Shown here: positions 49,568 through 58,191 of the stretch, piece after piece
Layout of the letters: the number at the start of each line of letters is the position of its first letter
Numbering within the stretch: the first letter of the stretch is position 1
Source: Frisingicoccus sp902471845
Lineage (GTDB): Bacteria > Bacillota > Clostridia > Lachnospirales > Lachnospiraceae
Reading direction: 5' to 3' (one strand)
NCBI RefSeq assembly: GCF_047030795.1
Contig: NZ_JBKYIC010000002.1
DNA: 64,000 nucleotides
Translations under genes and position numbers: made by a program
The notes under the pieces: generated by a model
Database searches by the model: none
The model's input: only the letters and a program-made list of their open reading frames with translations
What the model was told of the DNA's origin: nothing

Positions 49568-49891
49568 TATATAGTCTCTTCCCCAATCGCACATGGCATC
49601 CAGTACGGGAATCACGGACTTGCCGAAGTCGGTCAGATAATATTCGGTTTTTGGTGGTACGACCGGATAGACAGTGCGTCCAATGAGATGGTCATTTTCC
49701 AGTTCCCGGAGCTGCTGAGTGAGCATTTTTGGAGTGGCTTTTGGGACCAGTTTATGAAGCTCACTGTAACGAAGAACCTGGTCTTTTAATTGCCAGAGAA
49801 TAACGGCTTTATATTTTCCACCGATCAGATGGATGGTGGCTTCCACCGGACAGTTAAACGAAGTTGTTGTATCACAAGGCATAAAAATCAT
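49556..49891 (-). CDS. HxlR-type winged-helix regulator
   Basis: A 111-residue regulator. The HxlR pattern is clear: CPVEATIHLIGGKYKAVILW (with a conserved Cys near residue 14 that in the YodB group senses electrophiles), RYSELHKLVPKATPKMLTQQLRELE and TEYYLTDFGKSVIPVL. It is divergent from the nitroreductase gene, the commonest partner of HxlR regulators, so it probably represses it until quinones or similar compounds appear. Confidence 0.9.
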   Translation of the reverse strand: MIFMPCDTTTSFNCPVEATIHLIGGKYKAVILWQLKDQVLRYSELHKLVPKATPKMLTQQLRELENDHLIGRTVYPVVPPKTEYYLTDFGKSVIPVLDAMCDWGRDYISKK

Positions 49892-49927
49892 CTTTTCCTG
49901 TAATTATCCATATATACTATCTTTTTG

Positions 49928-49940
49928 GGTACTATATACC
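49928..49940. promoter_or_regulatory. Operator-like palindrome between HxlR and nitroreductase genes
   Basis: GGTACTATATACC (49928-49940) is a near-perfect palindrome inside a wider ACTATC...AATAGT frame. It sits in the shared promoter region and is a likely HxlR site. Confidence 0.6.
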
Positions 49941-50060
49941 AAAATAGTGCGTTCTTGTTAAAAAGATATTTTGTGTTATGATAATAGCATGAATTGAAGA
50001 AAATTTCAATTCGTGTCTGCAGACAGACCGATGTTCATTAACAGGAAGGGGCGATTTGTA

Positions 50061-50588
50061 ATGACATTTTTAGAAACAGCGAAAAAGAGATATTCTGTTC
50101 GTTCTTATAACGAAAAAAAGGTAGAGCCGGAAAAGGTGGAAAAGATTATTGAAGCGGCCCATGTGGCGCCTTCTGCGGCCAATCTTCAGCCAGTACATTT
50201 GATTGTTGTTCAGGCGAAAGAAGGGCTGGAAAAGATTTCAAAGGCGGGGGATATTTATAATGCCCCGTTGGCAGTGATAGTGTGTGTCGACCATGAGAAA
50301 GCATGGATTCGCGCATTTGATCATAAGCAGAGCGGAGATATTGATGCGGCGATCGTCACGGACCATATGATGCTGGAAGCTGCGGATCTGGGATTGGGCA
50401 GTGTATGGATTGGTTATTTCAAACCGGATATTCTTGCGGAAGCATTTCATCTTCCGGAAAATCTGGAGCCAATCAGCATACTGGCCATTGGTTATACAGA
50501 TAAAGAACCGGCGGACCCTGAAAGACACGTAAAGACACGTATTCCGGTGGCGGAACTGGTGTCCTGTGAAAGTTACAAAAAACAGTAA
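50061..50588 (+). CDS. Nitroreductase family oxidoreductase
   Basis: A 175-residue FMN enzyme. The FMN-binding pattern is intact: RYSVRSYNEKKVE at the N-terminus, APSAANLQPVHLIVV and the C-terminal GLGSVWIGYF and ILAIGYTDKEP. GAAGGGGCG precedes ATG 50061; the frame is open further upstream but without a site. Likely reduces quinones or nitro compounds with NAD(P)H, under the divergent HxlR protein. Confidence 0.92.
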   Translation: MTFLETAKKRYSVRSYNEKKVEPEKVEKIIEAAHVAPSAANLQPVHLIVVQAKEGLEKISKAGDIYNAPLAVIVCVDHEKAWIRAFDHKQSGDIDAAIVTDHMMLEAADLGLGSVWIGYFKPDILAEAFHLPENLEPISILAIGYTDKEPADPERHVKTRIPVAELVSCESYKKQ

Positions 50589-50648
50589 ATGACCGAAATA
50601 TACCTGCAGGTCGAAAGGACAGGGTTATGATGGTCAGAGGAGAAAGGC

Positions 50649-51230
50649 ATGTGCGGCAGATATTTTGTGGATGATGTGGTTTTTAGTGAAATTGAAAAAA
50701 TAGTCCCTGCTATTTGTGCAGATATACAAAAGCAGCAGGCAGGAGATATATATCCATCACGGAAGTCCCTTGTTTTGACGGGTAAAGGGCAAGGGCTGTC
50801 TGCGGAAGAGATGCTTTGGGGATTCCCGGGGTATTATCAGAAGGGGTTGCTGATCAATGCACGAGGCGAAACTGTTCTGGAAAGGAAAACCTTCCGGGAC
50901 AGTGTGCTGCATCGGCGCTGCATTATACCGGCCGGACTTTTTTATGAATGGGATTCGGGTAAGAATAAGGCGACTTTTTTGAGAAAAGACGGAACGGTTT
51001 TATATATGGCCGGATGTTATCGCCGTTTTGAAAATGAAGACCGCTTTGTCATTATTACAACTCAGGCCAATGATTCTGTGTCGCGGGTGCATGACCGGAT
51101 GCCGTTGATCTTAGAGAAAGATGAATTGGAAGCGTGGCTATATGATGACCATTTCCTGAATTTTGCGTTGAATAAAACACCGGTGGAGCTTGAAAAGCGT
51201 CAGGAGTATGAACAGTTGAGCTTGTTTTGA
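50649..51230 (+). CDS. SRAP (YedK/HMCES) DNA-crosslink protein
   Basis: A 193-residue protein that shields abasic sites in single-stranded DNA by covalent binding. The catalytic C2 (MCGRY) is exposed after Met removal; NARGET (~77-82), FYEW (~102) and VHDRMP (~154) supply the Asn, Glu and His of the active site. Full length and intact. It is followed closely by an RsmH paralogue, macrodomain and UDG genes, suggesting a nucleic acid repair neighbourhood. Confidence 0.93.
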   Translation: MCGRYFVDDVVFSEIEKIVPAICADIQKQQAGDIYPSRKSLVLTGKGQGLSAEEMLWGFPGYYQKGLLINARGETVLERKTFRDSVLHRRCIIPAGLFYEWDSGKNKATFLRKDGTVLYMAGCYRRFENEDRFVIITTQANDSVSRVHDRMPLILEKDELEAWLYDDHFLNFALNKTPVELEKRQEYEQLSLF

Positions 51231-51245
51231 GAAAGGGTGAAAGTG

Positions 51246-52292
51246 ATGGCTCAGGAAAAAGAACATAAACGGCGGGTGCGGTATTCGGGTACGCATCCGA
51301 GAAAATACAGTGAAAAATATAAGGAGCTTCAGCCGGAAAAATATGCAGATACCATATCCAAAGTCATTCAAAAAGGGAGTACACCGGCGGGAATGCATAT
51401 TTCCATTTGTGTAAAAGAGATTTTGGATTTCTTACAGATTCAGCCGGGACAAAAGGGGCTGGATGCCACTTTGGGCTATGGCGGCCATACCCTGGAAATG
51501 TTAAAATGTCTGAAATCCCAGGGCCATATTTATGCACTGGATGTGGATCCGATTGAATCAGCAAAGACAAAAGAACGGTTAAATCGTCTGGGCTATGGCG
51601 AGGATATCTTAACGGTGATGTTACAAAATTTTGCCAATATTGATCTGGTGGCCGAACAGGCCGGAAAGTTCGATTTTGTGTTGGCGGATTTGGGCGTGTC
51701 ATCCATGCAGATTGATAATCCGGAGCGGGGATTTTCTTATAAAAACGAAGGGCCGCTGGACCTCCGGATGAATCCGCAGAAGGGGACAAGTGCGGCCGAG
51801 AGACTGAGGGAAGTTTCCCAGGAAGAACTTCGGGGAATGCTCATTGAAAATTCGGACGAGCCTTATGCAGACGAGATTGCAAAGGCGGTAGTCTCACGAT
51901 TGAAGCGAGGACAGAAGATTGAGACGACAACCCAGTTAAAAAATGTTATTGAAGAGACGCTTGCTTTTCTTCCGGCGAGCGAGCGGAAGGAAGCGGTTAA
52001 GAAATCCTGTCAGAGAACCTTTCAAGCGCTGCGTATTGATGTGAACAGTGAATTTGAAGTGTTATATGATTTCCTGGAAAAGCTTCCGGATGTTCTGGCT
52101 CCGGGTGGTCGGGTTGCTATTCTGACCTTTCATTCCGGCGAGGACCGATTGGTCAAAAAGTCGTTTAAGCGTCTGAAAAAGGAAGGAATTTATCAGGAGA
52201 TTTCCGAAGAGGTTATACGGCCTTCCGTGGAAGAATGTGCAAGAAACAGCAGGGCACGTTCGACAAAAATGCGGTGGGCCATCAAGGCATAG
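51246..52292 (+). CDS. RsmH paralogue (16S rRNA C1402 N4-methyltransferase family)
   Basis: A 348-residue SAM methyltransferase. The core is clear: DATLGYGGHTLEML (SAM site), LADLGVSSMQIDNPERGFSY, DLRMN and the late LTFHSGEDRLVKKSFK. It has an extra basic ~45-residue N-terminus (KRRVRYSGTHPRKYSEKY) not found in standard RsmH, and is outside the mraZ-fts cluster. So this is the second RsmH-like protein known in many Clostridia; its target may differ from C1402. ATG 51246 is preferred to GTG 51237. Confidence 0.88.
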   Translation: MAQEKEHKRRVRYSGTHPRKYSEKYKELQPEKYADTISKVIQKGSTPAGMHISICVKEILDFLQIQPGQKGLDATLGYGGHTLEMLKCLKSQGHIYALDVDPIESAKTKERLNRLGYGEDILTVMLQNFANIDLVAEQAGKFDFVLADLGVSSMQIDNPERGFSYKNEGPLDLRMNPQKGTSAAERLREVSQEELRGMLIENSDEPYADEIAKAVVSRLKRGQKIETTTQLKNVIEETLAFLPASERKEAVKKSCQRTFQALRIDVNSEFEVLYDFLEKLPDVLAPGGRVAILTFHSGEDRLVKKSFKRLKKEGIYQEISEEVIRPSVEECARNSRARSTKMRWAIKA

Positions 52293-52322
52293 AAAATGAA
52301 TATATAAAAGGGGTGGAGTCAA

Positions 52323-52838
52323 ATGCTGGAAACAAGCAGGAAAAATATTTATATTGATTTAGGAGATATTACAAAGCTGGATTGCCAGTGTATTGTCAAC
52401 GCGGCAAATAAGAGCCTGCTTGGCGGCGGCGGTGTTGACGGGGCGATTCACCGGGCAGCCGGGCCAAAACTGCTCGCGGAGTGCCGAACCCTTCACGGAT
52501 GCCGGACCGGAGAAGCGAAGATTACGAAGGGTTATAATTTGAAGGCAGAATATGTCATTCATACGGTTGGTCCGGTATATTCAGGTACGGAATCCGACCG
52601 GCGTCTGTTGGCAGAGTGCTATAGAAATTCACTCGACCTTGCGAGAGAATATCATATACACAGCATTGCCTTCCCGGCAATTTCCACGGGAGTTTACGGT
52701 TATCCATTGTCTGAGGCGGCACCGATTGCGGCAGCAACGGTTATTGAGTGGATGGAGACACATCCGGACGATGACATATCTGTTATCTTTTCATGCTTTG
52801 ACAAAAGGACATACGAACTGTATCAGAAATTGATGTGA
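52323..52838 (+). CDS. Macrodomain protein (ADP-ribose hydrolase type)
   Basis: A 171-residue protein with the MacroD/YmdB pattern: LGDITKLDCQCIVNAANKSLLGGGGVDGAIHRAAG and FPAISTGVYGYPL. The key Asn/Asp residues for O-acetyl-ADP-ribose deacetylation or removal of ADP-ribose from proteins are there. AAGGGGTGG precedes ATG. It may remove ADP-ribose marks left during DNA damage or RNase III regulation; the partner is unknown. Confidence 0.92.
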   Translation: MLETSRKNIYIDLGDITKLDCQCIVNAANKSLLGGGGVDGAIHRAAGPKLLAECRTLHGCRTGEAKITKGYNLKAEYVIHTVGPVYSGTESDRRLLAECYRNSLDLAREYHIHSIAFPAISTGVYGYPLSEAAPIAAATVIEWMETHPDDDISVIFSCFDKRTYELYQKLM

Positions 52839-52860
52839 GTCATGTGCAATTGAATAAAAT

Positions 52861-53478
52861 CTATAGAGCGGTACAGGAAGACCAGGGGATTCCCAATGTC
52901 TTATGTACCGCTTTCTCTATTGCAAAGACGCGCTTTTCCATAAATTCAGGATAATCTCGAAACCATTTCACATTGAGTGGCGAGGGGTGAGGGAGGACAA
53001 AGGTTCTTTTTCCATTAAGTGTGAGATCCTGAAAAACAAGTTCAGTAAGTTTTTGCTTTGGAAAAAAGTATGCGGCTGCCGAACCGCCAATGAGAATGTA
53101 TATTTCATTTTGTACAAGTCCAAGTTCCTGGGAGAGCCATTTATCAGCACAGCATTTTGGCGGACGGTTGTCGCCGCCTTTGGGATTTTTACCAGGGTAA
53201 CAGTGGGCGATAGATACAATATAAAAATTGTCCGGATTATAAAAGGTTTCATCGGAGATTCTGTACCATTCGGAGCGGAGTCTTCGGCCGCTGGCATCAT
53301 TGAAAGGTTTTCCCGTATTGTGAACTGTCCGGGAAGGCGCCTGACTGATCTGCATAATTTTGGCACCGGGATTGCCGAAGACAATAGGATGGGGTTCAAA
53401 ACCAAAATCGGACTGGCACTGGCGGCAGGATAAAATTTGTTCTCTAAGATTCAGAAATGTATGATTTATGTCAGGCAT
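52861..53478 (-). CDS. Uracil-DNA glycosylase family protein (Fe-S type)
   Basis: A 205-residue protein. The UDG fold is marked by IMQISQAPSRTVHNTGKPFND (motif A region) and VLPHPSPLN (motif B). Four Cys in CRQC and HCYP/KCCADKW could hold a 4Fe-4S cluster, as in family 4/5 enzymes. Motif A has QAPS where family 4 has GEAPG, so the specificity may be different. AAGGAG precedes ATG. Convergent with the macrodomain gene. Confidence 0.85.
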   Translation of the reverse strand: MPDINHTFLNLREQILSCRQCQSDFGFEPHPIVFGNPGAKIMQISQAPSRTVHNTGKPFNDASGRRLRSEWYRISDETFYNPDNFYIVSIAHCYPGKNPKGGDNRPPKCCADKWLSQELGLVQNEIYILIGGSAAAYFFPKQKLTELVFQDLTLNGKRTFVLPHPSPLNVKWFRDYPEFMEKRVFAIEKAVHKTLGIPWSSCTAL

Positions 53479-53601
53479 GTTTAAACTCCTTTTTTGAAAA
53501 TTTGAGGTTGTTGATTACTAGCATACCACAAAAGCAGGGGAATATGTTAAAATCAGACTATAAGATCATTGACACAGGCCATAGAGCCTGATACAATAAA
53601 A

Positions 53602-53618
53602 ACAGACCGACGGTCTGT
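53602..53618. promoter_or_regulatory. Perfect 17-bp palindrome before the TetR gene (operator)
   Basis: ACAGACCGACGGTCTGT is a perfect 8-1-8 palindrome directly before the ribosome binding site of the TetR gene. Its core ACCGACGGT returns at 54349-54367 before the MFS gene, which supports a shared operator. Confidence 0.85.
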
Positions 53619-53635
53619 AAAAGGAGAGAAATTGG

Positions 53636-54289
53636 ATGGCAAGAAATAAACATCCGGAAGAGACAGTTAGGCTGATCTTGGATGCCGCCAGTAAATTGTT
53701 TATTGAAAAAGGGTATGATGGAACATCTCTGCAGGATATTATTAATGAAACAAAATTGTCCAAAGGGGCTATCTATCATCATTTTTCGTCAAAAGAAGAA
53801 ATATTCGAGCGAATTTGCGGACAGATTGGTGAGGCAAATTCTGCAAGGCTGGCGGCCATAAGGGATGATTCACAATTAAATGGCCGGGAGAAGCTTAAAG
53901 AAATTTTCAGGTCTTCCCTGCTTCATCCGAATCAGGAAGCGGTACTTCGCATTGTACCCTATTTATTGGATAATCCACGGTTTTTGGCAATCGAAGTTCG
54001 TGATTTACTTAATGTAGTTGCGCCGGAGTTTATTCAGCCGATTTTAGATGAGGGTGCTGCGGATGGTTCGATTCAGGTGGAAAATACCCGGGCGATGGCC
54101 GAGGTCCTTCTTTTGATGATTGATATATGGGTGAATCCGATGATCCAGCCGTCCACACCAGAAGAGGTGAGGGAAAGATGTCGGGTTTTTATTTCTATGA
54201 CAAATGCTATGGGATTAGATGTAATGGACGAAGAAATGATTGAAGTTTTTGTAAATTACAGTCGAATGCGGAATAACTCTCAGGAATAA
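53636..54289 (+). CDS. TetR/AcrR family repressor
   Basis: A 217-residue regulator. HTH at ~28-48 (TSLQDIINETKLSKGAIYHHF) is canonical; the C-terminal ~150 residues form a helical ligand-binding domain. AAAGGAG precedes ATG 53636. It should bind its own promoter palindrome and the similar one before the MFS gene, so a drug or toxin would induce both. Confidence 0.92.
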   Translation: MARNKHPEETVRLILDAASKLFIEKGYDGTSLQDIINETKLSKGAIYHHFSSKEEIFERICGQIGEANSARLAAIRDDSQLNGREKLKEIFRSSLLHPNQEAVLRIVPYLLDNPRFLAIEVRDLLNVVAPEFIQPILDEGAADGSIQVENTRAMAEVLLLMIDIWVNPMIQPSTPEEVRERCRVFISMTNAMGLDVMDEEMIEVFVNYSRMRNNSQE

Positions 54290-54348
54290 AAAAAGAAATG
54301 CGTTAGAGTGAACTGCTCAGAAATGGGCAGTTTCATTTAGCACATATA

Positions 54349-54367
54349 CAAACCGACGGTCGGTTTG
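54349..54367. promoter_or_regulatory. 19-bp palindrome before the MFS gene (TetR operator)
   Basis: CAAACCGACGGTCGGTTTG is a perfect 9-1-9 palindrome. It shares ACCGACGGT with the operator before the TetR gene and lies 20 bases before the MFS ATG. Confidence 0.85.
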
Positions 54368-54386
54368 AAAAAGAAAGGAGAAAACG

Positions 54387-55625
54387 ATGAAAAAGACAAA
54401 ATTATTTCAACGAGATTTTACAATGGTCGTCATCGGCCAGATCATTTCTCTGTTTGGCAATGGAATCCTCCGATTTGCATTGCCGCTGTATCTTTTGAGG
54501 GAAACAGAATCCTCAGCGCTTTTTGGTATGGTTACGGCGTGTTCATTTATACCAATGGTCATATTTTCTTTTTTCGGAGGTGTTATTGCCGACCGGGTAA
54601 ATAAAAGAAATATTATGGTGGTTCTTGATTTTTCAACAGCAGGTCTTATATGTATATTCTATGCGGCGTTCCAGAGGCTGCCTTTAGTGCCGCTGATGAT
54701 CGTTGTTCTGATGATTCTGTATGGAATTTCAGGAGCTTACCAGCCAGCTGTTCAGGCGAGCATTCCTTTATTGGCCGAATCGGACACATTGATGCAGGCG
54801 AATGCAGTCATTAATATGGTCGGTACTCTCTCAGGACTTCTTGGCCCGGTTATTGGGGGCATACTGTTCGGATCTTTTGGAATAAAGCCGATACTCGCGC
54901 TGAGTATTGTTTGTTTCCTGGCATCTGCGGTAATGGAAATTTTCATACATATTCCTTATGAAAAAACCAGTTATTCAAAGGGGGCTGTTGCAATCGTTAA
55001 AGAGGATTTAAAAGAAAGCTGGTATTTTGTGAAAAATGAAAAACCGGCTTTTATAGCAGTAGTTTGTATTCTGGCTCTCTTTAATCTGGTGTTATCGGCA
55101 GCGTTGATTGTCGGAATTCCTATTATGATTATTCAGATTCTGGGTATGTCGGATATGCATCTTGGAGCGGCTCAGGGAGCTATGGGGGTTGGTGGTCTGC
55201 TCGGAGGCATTCTGGCCGGTGCGGTGCATGAAAAAATGAAGATGAAAGACAGTTGGATTTTACTTGCGGTCTGCGCTTGCGCCGCTTTGCTTATGGGAAT
55301 GACATTAATACCCGGGATGCCAAACCAGCTTGGCTTCTGGGTGATTACAGTGATGAGTCTTGTAATCATGGTTGCTTCGACAATCTTTACCGTTCAAATG
55401 ATGACTGTTCTGCAGCAGCAGACGCCCCCACATCTTTTGGGAAAAATCATGGCGGCCATTATGGCGGTAGCAAACTGCGCACAGCCGGCAGGGCAGGCGC
55501 TTTACGGTGTTTTATTTGATATTTTTTCAGAAATTCCATGGGTTGTTATGTCGGGGGGAGCTGTTGTTGCATTTCTGATTTCATTGTATTCAAAAAGAGC
55601 ATTTCAGAAATTAAATAATGACTGA
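54387..55625 (+). CDS. MFS transporter (drug-efflux-like)
   Basis: A 412-residue membrane protein with about twelve helices. It has the typical IADRVNKRNIM loop between helices 2 and 3 (motif A) and a long central loop (~190-220). The overall pattern is that of macrolide/antibiotic efflux MFS proteins of Firmicutes (MefA/MdtG-like), but the substrate is not known. AAAGGAG precedes ATG 54387. TetR-controlled via the palindrome just upstream. Confidence 0.9.
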   Translation: MKKTKLFQRDFTMVVIGQIISLFGNGILRFALPLYLLRETESSALFGMVTACSFIPMVIFSFFGGVIADRVNKRNIMVVLDFSTAGLICIFYAAFQRLPLVPLMIVVLMILYGISGAYQPAVQASIPLLAESDTLMQANAVINMVGTLSGLLGPVIGGILFGSFGIKPILALSIVCFLASAVMEIFIHIPYEKTSYSKGAVAIVKEDLKESWYFVKNEKPAFIAVVCILALFNLVLSAALIVGIPIMIIQILGMSDMHLGAAQGAMGVGGLLGGILAGAVHEKMKMKDSWILLAVCACAALLMGMTLIPGMPNQLGFWVITVMSLVIMVASTIFTVQMMTVLQQQTPPHLLGKIMAAIMAVANCAQPAGQALYGVLFDIFSEIPWVVMSGGAVVAFLISLYSKRAFQKLNND

Positions 55626-55637
55626 AGAAATGAAAAG

Positions 55638-55665
55638 GATGCGCCGGCCGATGGCCGAACGCATC
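55638..55665. terminator. Hairpin between convergent MFS and AGCS genes
   Basis: GATGCG (55638-55643) pairs with CGCATC (55660-55665), with inner GGCC/GGCC. It lies 13 bases after one stop and 17 before the other. T-run is weak on both sides, so termination is likely but not certain. Confidence 0.55.
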
Positions 55666-55681
55666 TGGGATGAAAACCAAT

Positions 55682-57085
55682 TTACTGTTTTTTTTGTTTT
55701 TCGTAATCTTTCAGAGAATCAATCGCCTGGCGGGATAAGGGAATCAAAGCAATCATGTTAAAAATGGTCATCAGACCGATACCGATGTCACCCAAATCCC
55801 AGACGAAGGTATAGGCGGCCAGTCCGCCGATAAAAAGCATGATCAGGGCAAGAATTTTATATAAATTCTGAGACAGCCAGTTATCTCCGAAAAGATAAGC
55901 GATATTTGGCCGGGCATAAAATAAAATGCCAATAAATGTGGAGAAACTGAATAGCCACAAAATGACAGCGATAAATATAACGCCAAAGTTTCCAAGATGA
56001 TAGTTCATAGCCGCCTGCAGTAAATCCATTCCTGCAAGTCCCTGGGTCAGTTCAGCCGGAGTCAGCAGCATGATCATGGCAGAACAGCTGCAGATGACGA
56101 TCGTATCGATAAATACACCAAAAGCCTGCAGCAGTCCTTCTTTGGCCGGATGGCTGATATCAGCGGCAGCAGCGGCACATGGAGCTGAACCGGAACCGGC
56201 TTCATTGGAAAAGAGACCACGTTTGGCGCCATTCATGAGGACAGCACCGAAACCGCCGGCGACAACCTGACGCAGACCAAAGGCTTCGGCAAAAATCTGC
56301 TGAAAGACTGCCGGAAGCTGTCCGATATTTGTAAAAATGATGAATAATGTCATTAAAAAGTAAAAACTGGCCATGATCGGAACGATAACATCCAGAACTT
56401 TTACGGTGGCATTTTTACGAAGTACGATGACGGCAGCGACGAGTACAAGAAGTACGGTCGTGTAAATCGGCGGAATCTGAAAGGCATTTGTAAAGGCAGA
56501 TGAAACCGAGTTGCCGATAACCTGACTGATGCCGCACCAGCAGATTAAACCGGAGATGGCAAAGAGACAGGCGATGACAGAACGTTTGCGTTTACTGTCT
56601 TTTTTTATAAAAAAGTGATGAATATAGTAGGCCGGACCGCCGCGGTAACCTCCGTAGAGGGGGTCTTTTTCTTTATAAATCTGCGCCAGTGTGGCTTCAA
56701 TAAAAGCTGTGGAAGAACCGAGCAGGGCAGTGACCCACATCCAGAACACCGCTCCGGCGCCTCCGGCAGAAATCGCAGCGACTACACCGACCAGATTACC
56801 CATGCCGACCCGGGTAGCTGTGGAAATAATCAATGCCTGTACACCGGAAATGGAGTTTTTCTCCGAAGTTGTCTTTTTTTCTGTCGTAATTTTCAGCATT
56901 TCCGGAAAGAGACGGAAGGGCAGAAATTTGGTTCGAATGGTAAAATAAATTCCCGTTGGAATAAGAATGAGAACAAGCAGGGAAAGTCCCACGGAACTTC
57001 CGCCGGGAAGGGGAAGCGTGATAAGATCTCCCCATAAAAACTGGTATACAGATGTAAAAATAAGTTTAAATATATTCATGATCAT
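55682..57085 (-). CDS. Alanine/glycine:cation symporter (AGCS family)
   Basis: A 467-residue membrane protein with about eleven helices. The AGCS signature is clear: GGSSVGLSLLVLI near the start, VGMGNLVGVVAAISAGGAGAVFWMW and NEAGSGSAPCAAAAADISHP. It takes up alanine or glycine with sodium. GAAGG lies before the ATG. Divergent from a LysR gene (57206), whose product most likely controls it. Confidence 0.92.
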   Translation of the reverse strand: MIMNIFKLIFTSVYQFLWGDLITLPLPGGSSVGLSLLVLILIPTGIYFTIRTKFLPFRLFPEMLKITTEKKTTSEKNSISGVQALIISTATRVGMGNLVGVVAAISAGGAGAVFWMWVTALLGSSTAFIEATLAQIYKEKDPLYGGYRGGPAYYIHHFFIKKDSKRKRSVIACLFAISGLICWCGISQVIGNSVSSAFTNAFQIPPIYTTVLLVLVAAVIVLRKNATVKVLDVIVPIMASFYFLMTLFIIFTNIGQLPAVFQQIFAEAFGLRQVVAGGFGAVLMNGAKRGLFSNEAGSGSAPCAAAAADISHPAKEGLLQAFGVFIDTIVICSCSAMIMLLTPAELTQGLAGMDLLQAAMNYHLGNFGVIFIAVILWLFSFSTFIGILFYARPNIAYLFGDNWLSQNLYKILALIMLFIGGLAAYTFVWDLGDIGIGLMTIFNMIALIPLSRQAIDSLKDYEKQKKQ

Positions 57086-57205
57086 TGCGCCTTCTTTATC
57101 GATAGTATTTGTATTTTCCTGATATCTAGTATATAGTAGAAATAAGCATCTGTAAAATTAATTATAATGATGTCAAAGATTGAAAAAATAGATGGAGTGA
57201 GCAAT

Positions 57206-58096
57206 TTGGATATTAAAAATTTAAATACGTTTATTCTTGTGGCCGAATTAAATAGTTTTACAAAAGCGGCAGAAAAATTAGGTTATTCCCAGTCAACCAT
57301 TTCTTTTCAGATTAAGCAGCTGGAACGGGAATTAAATTCCCAGTTATTTGAGCGAATTAATCATACGGTGGCTTTGACGGAAAAAGGGAGAGAAGTTTTG
57401 AAATATGCGCACCAGATTCACAAGCTGACGCAGGAGCTGGAAACGAATATGCGAGATGTGAAAAATGTTAAGGGTCATGTACGTCTGGCCATGGCCGATT
57501 CGCTCTGTGATTCGCTTCTGTATGAGGGATTTTCAGATTTCAGGATGCGGTATCCGGGGATTACATTGAAAATCATTGCGGCAGGAACGGAGGAAATGTT
57601 CCGTCTGCTCAATCACAATGAAGCAGATGCCATTCTGACTCTGGATAATCATGTCTATAATACGGAATATGTCATCGTCAGAGAAGAACGGGTAAAAGTA
57701 AATTTTGTTGCGGCTGCGGACAGTCCGTTGGCTGCACGAAAAACTATTTCAGTGCAGGAATTGATTCACCAGCCTTTTATTCTGACGGAAAAAGGAATGA
57801 GTTACCGGCGATTGATGGATGAAAAGCTGGCCGAAATGTCTTTGGAAATTCAACCGGTTCTTGAGATTGGCAGTGCGGATTTAATCTGTTCACTTGTAGA
57901 GCAGGGAGCGGGTATTTCCTTTTTGCCGGACTATGTGACGGCTGAAAAAGTGAAGGATGGACGGCTGGCCCATTTGAATGTGGATGATTTTGATGTAGAG
58001 GTCTGGAAACAGCTTTTGTATCACCGGGATAAATGGGTATCGCCCCAGATGGATTCGGTCATGAGGTATTGTGTGGACAGAGAATTTACCGGATAA
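57206..58096 (+). CDS. LysR family regulator
   Basis: A 296-residue regulator. The HTH is canonical (LNTFILVAELNSFTKAAEKL, SQSTISFQIKQLERELN), and the effector domain covers ~90-290. I prefer TTG 57206 (GGAGTG nine bases upstream), since LysR proteins begin three to four residues before LxxF; ATG 57167 or 57170 would add 13 residues. Divergent from the AGCS symporter gene, so it may sense an amino acid. Confidence 0.88.
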   Translation: MDIKNLNTFILVAELNSFTKAAEKLGYSQSTISFQIKQLERELNSQLFERINHTVALTEKGREVLKYAHQIHKLTQELETNMRDVKNVKGHVRLAMADSLCDSLLYEGFSDFRMRYPGITLKIIAAGTEEMFRLLNHNEADAILTLDNHVYNTEYVIVREERVKVNFVAAADSPLAARKTISVQELIHQPFILTEKGMSYRRLMDEKLAEMSLEIQPVLEIGSADLICSLVEQGAGISFLPDYVTAEKVKDGRLAHLNVDDFDVEVWKQLLYHRDKWVSPQMDSVMRYCVDREFTG

Positions 58097-58191
58097 ATCG
58101 GTACTTTACCCTATTAATATTGCCTGTAGGGAGAAAGTATGTTAAAATCTACCACTGGATTAGATGAAAAGAACAGGTGGGAGATAAAATA

